DNA from: G963676655 sp963678305
Lineage (GTDB): Bacteria > Verrucomicrobiota > Lentisphaeria > Victivallales > Victivallaceae
Direction: 5' to 3'
Length of the DNA stretch: 64,000 bases
Assembly: GCA_963678305.2 (NCBI GenBank)
Contig: CAXXVV010000015.1
Coordinates: forward strand, 248,001 to 312,000
The notes below the pieces were generated by a model, which saw nothing but the letters and a program-made list of their open reading frames with translations, was not told where the DNA came from and searched no databases. The position numbers and the translations under genes were made by a program. Shown here in pieces: positions 27,532-35,597 of this stretch (positions are counted from its first letter, which is position 1; every line of letters begins with the position of its first letter).

Positions 27532-27906
27532 GTATAAATCCGGCACTTTCTGAAGCGTTGGTATATATGACAGTGTCGTAATATTCAATAAAATGTGGAA
27601 TTGGATACAAATTAAATCGGCACTTCATTAAGTTGCAAGCCGGCAAAAAGACCATGCTTTTATTGAACCACGAAAACCACGAAAAGACACGAAAGATTAT
27701 ATTAATCACGGAAAAACACAGAAAAGCACTGAAATTAAAACCACGAAAGACAACCGAAAACGCGATGCGTTTTCACTTGTCGAGTTTGTTTTTATTGAAA
27801 GCATGTTATCCCAGGGAGCTCGTGGCTCCCGCCGTGCATGAAAGCGCATTATGACTTTGAGTGAGGTATGTCTTGGAACACTAACAAACATGTTAAGGAT
27901 GCAGGA
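27532..27906. other. Gene-free region between convergent genes, mostly repeat
   Basis: 375 bases between the DUF4838 gene and the convergent GntR-LacI gene. It is largely filled by class A repeat copy 2 with an attached REP-like hairpin. No clear terminator with a T tract was seen for either gene. Confidence 0.6.
27630..27852. repeat. Dispersed repeat, class A, copy 2, with REP-like hairpin tail
   Basis: The left part (27630-27790) repeats 22843-23003 almost base for base. It includes the stem GAAAACGC-GAT-GCGTTTTC. The right part (27800-27852) carries GGGAGC-TCGTG-GCTCCC followed by GCATGAAAGCGCATTAT, which is repeated with few changes at 33491-33543. Confidence 0.8.
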
Positions 27907-28941
27907 TTAAATCTGCGCTACGGTATCACCGGTATACAAGCTTACGGGCAAATATTCTCCATGCGGGGCATCGTGTTCTCCATTCAGGATATCCAGTCCC
28001 ATCGTTACCGCGTATTTGCCTATATCTTCAGGATGCAGGTCAATGGAGGTGATTTTATAAAAATGATGGAATTCCGGAAAACCGCCGAAAGACGCAACCG
28101 ATATATCCTTGGGAACGCTGGTTTTGTTCTTCATACAGTATCCGATGAAATCCGCCGCCAGAATATCGTTTTCAAAAATCAAAGCGGTATACTTATTAAC
28201 GGCGGAATTAGCAATTTTTTCAAAGAAAAACGGTGATGAGGAATTTCGTTCATCGCCTGAAAAACGGACTATGTCCAAGTTAAGTCCCGCTTCTTTGCAT
28301 TTTTCTCTGGCGCCGTTATATCGCTGTTCAAAAATCAGCCCCGGATTATGCCGCATGGCAAAAATAATTTTTTTGTGCCCTTTGTCGATGATATGTTCAG
28401 CCAGGATTTGTCCCGCCCGGTAATTGTCTGAGTTAAGCCAGCTTGCTTTTATGCCGTTCTCCGGATAGGAGTCGATATATATTGCCGGGATATCCGCTAT
28501 GTTTATCTGAGGGATATGGCCGCCAATGAACAGTAAGTCAAAATCCAATTCCTTTAAATTATCATTGAACTCATTGATGTTTGTTTTTAATGAAATATTG
28601 AAACAACTTATTAAGCAGCTGTTTTCCGTGGCGCTTTCAGACAAGCCGCGGAGCAGTTTCGGGTAATAGGAGTGAGGACCGCCCATGATCCCGATATACG
28701 CCATTTTGTATATCGGGAAAAGTTTGTTTCTGACTACAACAGTTCCGCCCGCTCCTTTCAGGCGTTTCAAATACCCCTTGCTGGCCAGGTGGGATACTGC
28801 CCGGTTGGCGGTGCCTTTGTTAATGTTGAACTTGTCCGCCAGACGATATTCAGAAGGAATTCGAGAATTTTTCGGGTATTTCCCTGAACATATTTTTTCC
28901 AGCAGATAATCAATTACAATTTGTTCTTTTGATCCACTCAT
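27907..28941 (-). CDS. GntR-type winged-helix / LacI-type sugar-binding chimeric regulator
   Basis: Product of 344 residues. Residues about 5-75 are a GntR helix-turn-helix (VIDYLLEKICSGKYP, IPSEYRLADKFNINKGTANR). Residues about 78-344 are the LacI effector domain, with WLNSDNYRAGQILAEHIIDK, ALIFENDILAADFIGYC and VPKDISVASFGGFPE. GGAA lies 8 bases before the ATG. It is divergent from the M14 peptidase/prepilin/heparinase-like group, its likely target. Both promoters are visible between 28975 and 29060. Confidence 0.92.
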   Translation of the reverse strand: MSGSKEQIVIDYLLEKICSGKYPKNSRIPSEYRLADKFNINKGTANRAVSHLASKGYLKRLKGAGGTVVVRNKLFPIYKMAYIGIMGGPHSYYPKLLRGLSESATENSCLISCFNISLKTNINEFNDNLKELDFDLLFIGGHIPQINIADIPAIYIDSYPENGIKASWLNSDNYRAGQILAEHIIDKGHKKIIFAMRHNPGLIFEQRYNGAREKCKEAGLNLDIVRFSGDERNSSSPFFFEKIANSAVNKYTALIFENDILAADFIGYCMKNKTSVPKDISVASFGGFPEFHHFYKITSIDLHPEDIGKYAVTMGLDILNGEHDAPHGEYLPVSLYTGDTVAQI

Positions 28942-28974
28942 AAGATTTAATTCCGGTTGTTAATAACTATATAT

Positions 28975-29003
28975 ATAATACAACGCTTTTTTAACCGTGT
29001 CAA
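28975..29003 (-). promoter_or_regulatory. Promoter of the second GntR-LacI gene
   Basis: On the minus strand a consensus TTGACA (28998-29003), 17-base spacer and TATTAT (28975-28980), about 30 bases before the start codon. Confidence 0.7.
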
Positions 29004-29031
29004 TAAATATATCTAAAAATGTTTAAAGTTA

Positions 29032-29084
29032 TTGACTTATGCATAAAAAATATTATTATAGTAAATGTAAACGATTTTAAAATC
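29032..29084 (+). promoter_or_regulatory. Promoter and palindrome before the M14 peptidase gene
   Basis: TTGACT (29032-29037), a 17-base spacer and ATTATA (29055-29060) form a good promoter toward the M14/prepilin/lyase group. Downstream of the expected start is the perfect 12-bp palindrome GATTTTAAAATC (29073-29084), a candidate operator for the divergent regulator. Confidence 0.6.
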
Positions 29085-29105
29085 ATTCAAAAATAGGAAT
29101 TGAAC

Positions 29106-30212
29106 GTGTTATTAAATGAAGCATTATATCCGGCATATTGGATTACTTCAAACAAAGATGTTGAGAAGTATCTGAATGATAATGCCGTGAAGGGAAAGGT
29201 ATTCGTTGCCGGTAAATCCGCCGGGGGCCGGGACATTCTGGCTTATGAATATGGCAGCAGGGAACCGCTTGAACAGACTACTACCTTGTCGTCGGCATGT
29301 GCGGCCGGGCGCCCTGACTGCTTTTTTAAGTCTTCCGTCCGGAGAAAACCGGTACTTATGATTTATTCGACGATTCACGGAGCGGAGGTTGAAGGCTGCG
29401 CGGCGTTGATAAATTTAATCAATATTATCGAGAAAGGCTGTGATTTGAGCGGCAAGGAATGGCATAACCTTAATTCCGCTCTGGACCAGTACCGTTTAGT
29501 TCTTGTCCCGCTAGCCCAGCCTGACGGCCGGGAGCGGTTTAAACTTAACAGCCTGGTCGGGCAAACATTTGAAACATTTCAGTATTATGCGCACGGAATC
29601 TGGAAAGACGGTTCGCCAATAAAATATCCGCAGCATAAAATGACTTTGCCTCTAACGGCATCGGAGGTCGAATATCTCGGCGGGTATTTCAATGATAATT
29701 ATGTAAATATCCAGCACGATGATTTTTTCGGCAAAGTCCAGCCTGAAACCGGAACTTTACTTGAATTGTCCAGGAATGAGCTGCCCGACTGTATTTTGTC
29801 ATGTCATTCATGCGAAGCCGACCCGGGCTTCGGCTCTCTTGACGCCTATATCTCCAGTAACTGCCGGGCGCTCCAGAGTCAGGTTGCCGGAGTCGTCACC
29901 ACGGCGCAGTTGGCAGCCGGTTGCAGGGTTTTTCCCCGTCCGAACCTGAATACGAGTAATTATTTTTATCTTCAGGATATTCTGCATATGGCGAGCGGGG
30001 CGTTGCCGTTGTTATATGAGTTTCCGCATGGCATTGATCGCGTGCCTTTTTCCCACAGGGAAATAATCGATTTAGGCTTGACGCTTTTTGAGGAGCTCAT
30101 GAATTACGGGTTGAACTATAAGTTTCAGCCCAGATTTGACAACATATTTTTATCCGACTATCATAAAAAACAAAGTAAATATATTCAGGAGATAATAATG
30201 CAGAAAATGTAA
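29106..30212 (+). CDS. M14-family zinc carboxypeptidase-like protein
   Basis: About 368 residues. I favour the GTG at 29106, which sits 6-7 bases after AGGAA; a TTG at 29100 is closer to that site and less likely. Zinc ligands fit the M14 plan: HxxE at about His91 and Glu94 (TIHGAEVEG), third His about 234 (LSCHSCEAD), and catalytic Glu about 305 (LLYEFPHG). LVPLAQPDGRERF is the conserved substrate-side segment. No signal peptide is visible, suggesting cytoplasmic action. It begins the group with a prepilin-like gene and a heparinase-like lyase and may trim peptides or amidated sugars; substrate unknown. Confidence 0.85.
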   Translation: MLLNEALYPAYWITSNKDVEKYLNDNAVKGKVFVAGKSAGGRDILAYEYGSREPLEQTTTLSSACAAGRPDCFFKSSVRRKPVLMIYSTIHGAEVEGCAALINLINIIEKGCDLSGKEWHNLNSALDQYRLVLVPLAQPDGRERFKLNSLVGQTFETFQYYAHGIWKDGSPIKYPQHKMTLPLTASEVEYLGGYFNDNYVNIQHDDFFGKVQPETGTLLELSRNELPDCILSCHSCEADPGFGSLDAYISSNCRALQSQVAGVVTTAQLAAGCRVFPRPNLNTSNYFYLQDILHMASGALPLLYEFPHGIDRVPFSHREIIDLGLTLFEELMNYGLNYKFQPRFDNIFLSDYHKKQSKYIQEIIMQKM

Positions 30213-30273
30213 AACGCACGCTTATTAAAGAAAGGAACAACAATCTGTTGACATCAATAAAAGGAGGCGACGA

Positions 30274-30927
30274 ATGTCAAACTTATACCGCAGAACACCT
30301 CAAAAAACAGGAATTTTCACTCTTATCGAACTTTTGGTTGTGATAGCCATCATAGCCATCCTTGCAAGCATGCTGCTGCCGGCATTAAATAAGGCCCGGG
30401 ATACAGCGAAAACAATGAAATGTCTTTCGCAAATGAAGCAGATAGGAACCGCCAGCATGTTTTACTCCGATGAACATGACGGCTGGATCATGCCGAGCCG
30501 TTACCGGAGCCTTACTAATTACACTACTGTCTTATACTGGCAGTTTATTATAGTTAAGACCAGCTACGGAGAATCACACGGGTATCCAGGTTATCTTCAA
30601 AATGAAGCATTATGGGAATGCCCCACGCCTGATGGTTTGATTTTAAAGAAATATTCCTACGCGATGAACGCCAATTTGAGTCCTTATGATACGCCGACAA
30701 GACGTTTGACCAGGCTCAGGAACCCGTCTTTCAAGATTCATTTTGCCGATCAACGCAACGACCGGACCGGTTATCCGACTATTAACTACAAAAATCTACT
30801 TGGCTACAGGCATAATGACAAGGCCAATATGACGTTTTTTGACGGTCATGCCGGGGCTATGAAATACTATGAAGTTCTAAACAGGGGCTATGCCGGAACA
30901 GCCAACAACCTGGATTATGAAGAATAA
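30274..30927 (+). CDS. Prepilin-type cleavage/methylation protein (DUF1559-like pseudopilin)
   Basis: Product of 217 residues. A leader of 14 residues ends in Gly-Ile before FTLIELLVVIAI and the helix ending LLPALNKARDTAK. The closing motif is RHNDKANMTFFDGHAGAM. A strong AAGGAGG lies 7 bases before the ATG. It is 61 bases after the M14 gene and 29 before the lyase, so the three are probably co-transcribed. The helix is nearly identical to those at 3889 and 24344, while the globular parts differ strongly, so it is a paralogue with a divergent exposed domain. Confidence 0.9.
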   Translation: MSNLYRRTPQKTGIFTLIELLVVIAIIAILASMLLPALNKARDTAKTMKCLSQMKQIGTASMFYSDEHDGWIMPSRYRSLTNYTTVLYWQFIIVKTSYGESHGYPGYLQNEALWECPTPDGLILKKYSYAMNANLSPYDTPTRRLTRLRNPSFKIHFADQRNDRTGYPTINYKNLLGYRHNDKANMTFFDGHAGAMKYYEVLNRGYAGTANNLDYEE

Positions 30928-30956
30928 CTAACCTCTCAAATTAAAAAAGGTAATTT

Positions 30957-33338
30957 ATGTTTAAATATATATTTATTGTTGCACTGATCGCGCTTTGTCC
31001 AGCTCCCGGATTTTCGCAGGTTAAGCTGGATACTGATCACAAAGTTGTTCCATTCGATCAAGCTCTCCCTGACAATGACAGCTGGATTAAAGAGGTACGC
31101 AAAGACCATCCCCGGATATTCATTAATAAAGAGATGATCCCGAAAGTCCGCAAATGGGCCAAAATAATCGGCTTTGAATATATCCTTAAAAACGCCGATT
31201 CATTTGAATATGATCCCAAATTGACCAGAAAGGCGCGCGGCTACAGCGGAACCGGCAAGTCTAAAACAACCGTGGAAGTGGAAGTGCCGGTGGAATGGGG
31301 CGACGAGGCGATGACCGAAGCTCTGGCATACATCCTGACCGGGGACAAGAAGTATGCGGAAAAGTGCTGGACTTTTTTAAAGGGCTGTCTTCATACATAT
31401 CGGGAATGTATGGAAAAACGCACCGCGATCAGTTGGTATGCGGCGCGCCGCATTGAAGCTGTGGCGGCCTACGACTGGGTATATGACGCGCTTACTCCTG
31501 AGCAAAGGCGTGAGTTTATTACTGAGTTCATAAAAATAAACAGCAAATATATATTCGCGGGCTGGAACACTTTGTTCAGCCATCAAAACGCGTCCGGGGT
31601 ATATGGCGGATTCTATGGAGATAAAGGACTGGCCTGGTATGCGGGACTGGCCGCGTACGGCGACGGTTTCTGCGATGAGGAAGCCTTGAAACTTTTGAAA
31701 TACGGCTACGATAAATACCGGGAAATGCTGCTTTATCGCGACAAGATTGCCGGGGACGACGGCATGCTGTCATCCCCGACTGTAGGGTATTCCTGCGGGC
31801 AGTACCCCTGGGCAAGCTATTACTTTCTGCTTTCATGGAAAGCCGCGGTTAAAGGCGGAAAAATTCCGGAATGCAATCATTTAGCGATATTTCCCGTGTG
31901 GTATCAGTGGAACGCTCTGCCGGGCAAGGAAAAATCCCAATCGAGATGTTTCGGTATTGGTGATGACTGGCGTACCAATATGACACTGCCCGGAGCAAGC
32001 AAACACTTATATAATATCATGAGTCTTTACCGTGACAGCTCACCGAAAGAAGCCGCGTTGGCGGCAAAGTTTCTCTGCGACAACTACGAAAAAAAGCAAA
32101 TTGACGCTTCCTGGTTTAACAGTGATCAACATTATTATATGCGCGGCGGCAAAAAAGCGCATAAATACAATTGGTGGTTATTCAATGAATATCTTCTGTA
32201 CAATATGGGAGAACCGCTGAAACCATTATCCGATGAGGAAATGAAAAAACGCAGCGCGCGTCATTTCACGAACGGCGGAATACTGATAATGCGTTCCGGC
32301 ACGGGGCCGGATGACACTTATGCCCTGTTCAACATAGGATGCAAAGCTATCTATCACAAGAGCCGGGGAGATGAAAATCATTTTATAATTTTCAAGAAAG
32401 GCTATCTGGCTATTGATTCTGGGACAAGATTATCTGACGGCTCTCCGCACTCAACAAAGTATCATCAAAGCAGCCTTGCCCACAATACCATGCTGATACA
32501 CATGCCGGGTGAAAAAATTCCGCAAGACAAGAAGAGTCTGGAAAATCGTCTATCGCGTTGGAAGCGTATAAATAAGGATGACCCTGCTTTTCTCAAGGAA
32601 GTTGAAAAACAGAGAAAACACTTTGACGACGCTTACGGCGGCCAGAATGAAAGACTTGGCGGGAAATGCCTGGCTTTCAGCAGCAATTCTTATTATACTT
32701 ATATCGCCGGGGATGCCGCGCCGGTTTATGACAAACGCAAATGCACAGAGTTCACCAGGCAGTTCGTTTATATTATGCCTGATTATTTCGTCATCTTTGA
32801 CCGGGTAACGGCGGTAAAGCCGGAATATCGCAAAGACTGGCTATTGCATTTCCTAAATGAACCAATTGTTTCGGGCAAGACTGTTTGCGCCGATTCTGGC
32901 GAAGGAGGAAAGATTATTCTGGAAAGTATATTGCCTCAAAACGGCGTAATCAAAAAAATCGGCGGCCCGGGCAAAGAGTTCCTCGCCGGAGATGTAAATT
33001 GGTGTGTCTTGCCGAATGTAGTCAAAAAATATCCCAAAAACTATTTTGGAAAATGGCGGATCGAAATTACTCCGGAAGTGCCGCAAAAGAAAGATATATT
33101 CTTGAACTTTATCCAGGTCGGAGCGGCCGCTAAATTAAAGGCGCCGGTTCAGGTGAAATACTTGAACAGTGAATCTGCTCCCGGCATCAGTTTTGTAACC
33201 ATCGACGGCAGAAAAGTCGAATTGACTTTTAACCGCACTGGCGCGGCAGGCGGCCATATAAAGATCACGAACGCTGACGGAAAAGAACTGATAAACGAGA
33301 ATTTAACTGAAACCGTCCAGCCCCAGGCCGGGTTTTAA
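30957..33338 (+). CDS. Secreted heparinase II/III-like polysaccharide lyase
   Basis: Product of 793 residues. Signal peptide at 1-20 (MFKYIFIVALIALCPAPGFS). Residues about 40-420 are an alpha/alpha-toroid of the lyase type: WYAARRIEAVAAYDWVYDAL, then FSHQNASGVYGGFYGDKGLA and DDGMLSSPTVGYSCGQYPWA. Residues about 430-790 are the antiparallel beta-sandwich with the heparinase II/III block GDENHFIIFKKGYLAIDSGT and AHNTMLIHM. Candidate catalytic Tyr/His residues lie in these blocks. AAAGG precedes the ATG. It probably cleaves a uronic-acid polysaccharide such as a glycosaminoglycan or alginate. Last gene of the M14/prepilin/lyase group. Confidence 0.88.
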   Translation: MFKYIFIVALIALCPAPGFSQVKLDTDHKVVPFDQALPDNDSWIKEVRKDHPRIFINKEMIPKVRKWAKIIGFEYILKNADSFEYDPKLTRKARGYSGTGKSKTTVEVEVPVEWGDEAMTEALAYILTGDKKYAEKCWTFLKGCLHTYRECMEKRTAISWYAARRIEAVAAYDWVYDALTPEQRREFITEFIKINSKYIFAGWNTLFSHQNASGVYGGFYGDKGLAWYAGLAAYGDGFCDEEALKLLKYGYDKYREMLLYRDKIAGDDGMLSSPTVGYSCGQYPWASYYFLLSWKAAVKGGKIPECNHLAIFPVWYQWNALPGKEKSQSRCFGIGDDWRTNMTLPGASKHLYNIMSLYRDSSPKEAALAAKFLCDNYEKKQIDASWFNSDQHYYMRGGKKAHKYNWWLFNEYLLYNMGEPLKPLSDEEMKKRSARHFTNGGILIMRSGTGPDDTYALFNIGCKAIYHKSRGDENHFIIFKKGYLAIDSGTRLSDGSPHSTKYHQSSLAHNTMLIHMPGEKIPQDKKSLENRLSRWKRINKDDPAFLKEVEKQRKHFDDAYGGQNERLGGKCLAFSSNSYYTYIAGDAAPVYDKRKCTEFTRQFVYIMPDYFVIFDRVTAVKPEYRKDWLLHFLNEPIVSGKTVCADSGEGGKIILESILPQNGVIKKIGGPGKEFLAGDVNWCVLPNVVKKYPKNYFGKWRIEITPEVPQKKDIFLNFIQVGAAAKLKAPVQVKYLNSESAPGISFVTIDGRKVELTFNRTGAAGGHIKITNADGKELINENLTETVQPQAGF

Positions 33339-33352
33339 ATTAGAACGACGGA

Positions 33353-33543
33353 ACCACGAAAAAGGTTTAACCACGAACAATGAAATGAGCGCGAGCATTG
33401 CGCAGGGCAAAACACGAAAAGGCACGAAAAAATACGAAAGACAATCGAAAACGCATCGCGTTTTCGGTTGTCTGGTTTGTTTTGATTGAAGGCATGTTAT
33501 CCCCGGGAGCGCGTGGCTCCCGCCGCGCATGAAAGCGCATTAT
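33353..33543. repeat. Dispersed repeat, class A, copy 3, with REP-like hairpin tail
   Basis: Contains ACCACGAAA units, a 9-bp stem CGAAAACGC-ATC-GCGTTTTCG, and a tail (33491-33543) nearly identical to 27800-27852, including GGGAGC-GCGTG-GCTCCC. It also carries a TGAGCGCGAGCATTGCGCAG module at about 33386-33405 that recurs inside the class B element at 51361. Confidence 0.8.
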
Positions 33544-33766
33544 AAGTGGGAGCACCGCAGGCCACTGCGGCACACTCTCAGGAGCTGATTTTTCTTTGAT
33601 ATATCTGATCTTTAAGATTTTTTGCCAATTTTTCATACATGGCAAACGTTTCACATGTTTGTGAATGCCGGACTGGCGACCGGCGCTCCCGGAGAAAAAA
33701 CGGTGACAACTTGACAACAAAGGACGCTGTATTATTTATAATCTCTTTTTAATTTATTGAGTCTAT
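33544..33766. other. Gene-free DNA with further REP-like hairpins
   Basis: Follows class A copy 3. It holds CCGCAG-GCCA-CTGCGG near 33557-33572 and GCCGG-N8-CCGGC followed by GCTCCCGG at 33667-33692, related to the hairpin/tail at 7073. No gene is seen between the lyase and the convergent coiled-coil protein gene. Confidence 0.5.
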
Positions 33767-35437
33767 TCACTCCACCGCATCAGCTAATGCGTCGAGGTCG
33801 ATGAGGGAGGCGGCGGCCTGGATCAGATCTTTGCGATTGTGATATTTGAAGTTTTCAGCTTCAAATTCGACCAGGAATTGGCCGGCTTTGATGTTGATCT
33901 TATGGTCGAATTCACCGAATACCCGGTATTTCTGATCTATGATCTGATTGTCGGTCGAACGATTGACGGCATAGCTGTAAGCGAGGTCGCCGGCATCGGG
34001 ATCGTAGGTTATTCGGCTTTTGAAAACCGGGGTCATGTTGCTGTATCTGGAGTGGGTCATATCGAGAAACCAGCAGCAGGTGATATTGGGATTGCCAAGC
34101 CATGAATCCGTGTCCATACGGTTGATCTGCGCGTATCTTTTTCCTTGCGGCAGATGGAAGAATTTGGCGGCCATATTCCGGTACCGCCGATTGACGGCCG
34201 AGAAGTTGAGGTCCGCGGCTAACCGGTTACGGGACTGTTTGTATTTATAGCAGTAATCCGCCATATCTGCGTCCAGTTGGTCGATCTTCTTTTGCAGTTC
34301 AGCGATGACCAGTCGATGTTTTTGAGGCGGCTGACGTAACAGCTTAATCAGGTAATCGGCGGTTTTGATGCTGTTGCTGTTGTATTGATAATTGGCCCTG
34401 GCTCCGGCCAGCAGGAATTTATTCCTGGCATGTTCTTCCGAGGAGCAATAGCCCTGCCGCTTAAAATTGCTTATAGCGGAAAAGGCTTTGGTCAATTGGG
34501 CTTGGAGGACCGCGGTCATTTTTTCCTCTTCGGAATGAATCTTGTGCAGTTCATTGCTGGTGGCAAGGCTGCTTTCTATAATATCATTGGTCCCGGCTGT
34601 TGCCAGTTGCTTGAGATCGATAAGGCCGGTCGCGATTTTTTTCAGGTCGTACTGTTTCTCCAGGAAACGGCGTTTTACCTTCAACGCGATAAGAAAGTTG
34701 CTTACTTTAAATGTAATATTGGAACCGTTCATCGAGTATATTGGATACCGGTCGGACAGTTTATCGATCGGATTACCGGGCGGAGGTTCAGAGCAGAGGG
34801 TGATTCGCGCAATCGCGAAAAACTCATCATCACGGTACCAGGCACAATCAACGGTTCCGGAGAGGAATGACGTTTGAATTATTTTCCGGTCAACCAGTTC
34901 CGACTTGAACTTTTCCGAAGGGGCAAGCAGGTTGGTCATAATGTTTTTCAATTCCTGATTGCCGCTTGTCGCGTCGACAGATTTGAGGATTTCATTTGAC
35001 CGTTTTTTGTATGGAGTTCTGATGATGAACAATTTGTCGCGCAGCTTGTACTTTTTGCTTTCGAGATCGTCAATGATCTTTTCCATGGCTTCATCATGTT
35101 TGGTTGCCTGCAGACGTTTAGTGGCAGAAGCGATATTCTGGTCGATCAGTTTCAAATTACTTTTGGCGTATTCCCTGCCTCTTTCAAGTTTATCAATTTC
35201 TTTTCTGACGGCATCGCGGCTGCCGTCCTGCAGGGTACGCAAAGCGCTGGTCAGGGTGCTTTTCTGCAGTTCTATAAGTCTGAGGTATTGAGCGGCCTGG
35301 TCGCTGATGACGACATGTTTTTTGCACAATTCCAGATGTTTTTTCAGCAACTGCTTTTCCGGTTCTGAAAGTTTGTCAGCCTTAAGCTGACCGGCTAATC
35401 CCATTACGGTAATCAAAAAATAATAACGAAATTTCAT
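33767..35437 (-). CDS. Secreted coiled-coil protein with internal duplication, paralogue 1
   Basis: Product of 556 residues from the start at 35437, which has GGAAGGGGAAAC directly upstream and opens a signal peptide (MKFRYYFLITVMGLAGQLKA). The mature protein repeats one plan twice: a long charged helix/coiled coil (about 25-170 and 295-400), then a beta-rich domain containing a C-x-W-Y/F motif (TVDCAWYRDDEF; ITCCWFLDMTH) and a hydrophobic NFLIALKV/GQFLVEFE strand, closing with LIDLKQLATAG and LIDLDALADAVE. The neighbouring gene upstream encodes a paralogue of the same design. No known family recognised; an envelope structural or binding role is inferred. Confidence 0.75.
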   Translation of the reverse strand: MKFRYYFLITVMGLAGQLKADKLSEPEKQLLKKHLELCKKHVVISDQAAQYLRLIELQKSTLTSALRTLQDGSRDAVRKEIDKLERGREYAKSNLKLIDQNIASATKRLQATKHDEAMEKIIDDLESKKYKLRDKLFIIRTPYKKRSNEILKSVDATSGNQELKNIMTNLLAPSEKFKSELVDRKIIQTSFLSGTVDCAWYRDDEFFAIARITLCSEPPPGNPIDKLSDRYPIYSMNGSNITFKVSNFLIALKVKRRFLEKQYDLKKIATGLIDLKQLATAGTNDIIESSLATSNELHKIHSEEEKMTAVLQAQLTKAFSAISNFKRQGYCSSEEHARNKFLLAGARANYQYNSNSIKTADYLIKLLRQPPQKHRLVIAELQKKIDQLDADMADYCYKYKQSRNRLAADLNFSAVNRRYRNMAAKFFHLPQGKRYAQINRMDTDSWLGNPNITCCWFLDMTHSRYSNMTPVFKSRITYDPDAGDLAYSYAVNRSTDNQIIDQKYRVFGEFDHKINIKAGQFLVEFEAENFKYHNRKDLIQAAASLIDLDALADAVE

Positions 35438-35512
35438 GTTTCCCCTTCCATATTTCATTTCCGATATATTGAAGAATATATAATCCGGGAGAGGATAATC
35501 AAGAGCTTAAAT

Positions 35513-35543
35513 AAAAAAGCCGCCAGATTTTTCAGGCGGCTTT
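35513..35543 (-). terminator. Rho-independent terminator after paralogue 2
   Basis: On the minus strand, AAAGCCGCC, a 10-base loop and GGCGGCTTT are followed by a T-rich run. It lies between the two paralogous genes, so the second is probably transcribed from its own promoter. Confidence 0.9.
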
Positions 35544-35597
35544 ATAACATATAAAGCAAGTTACTGTTGCGATTCTTTCAGAGTAACAAGGGGATGG

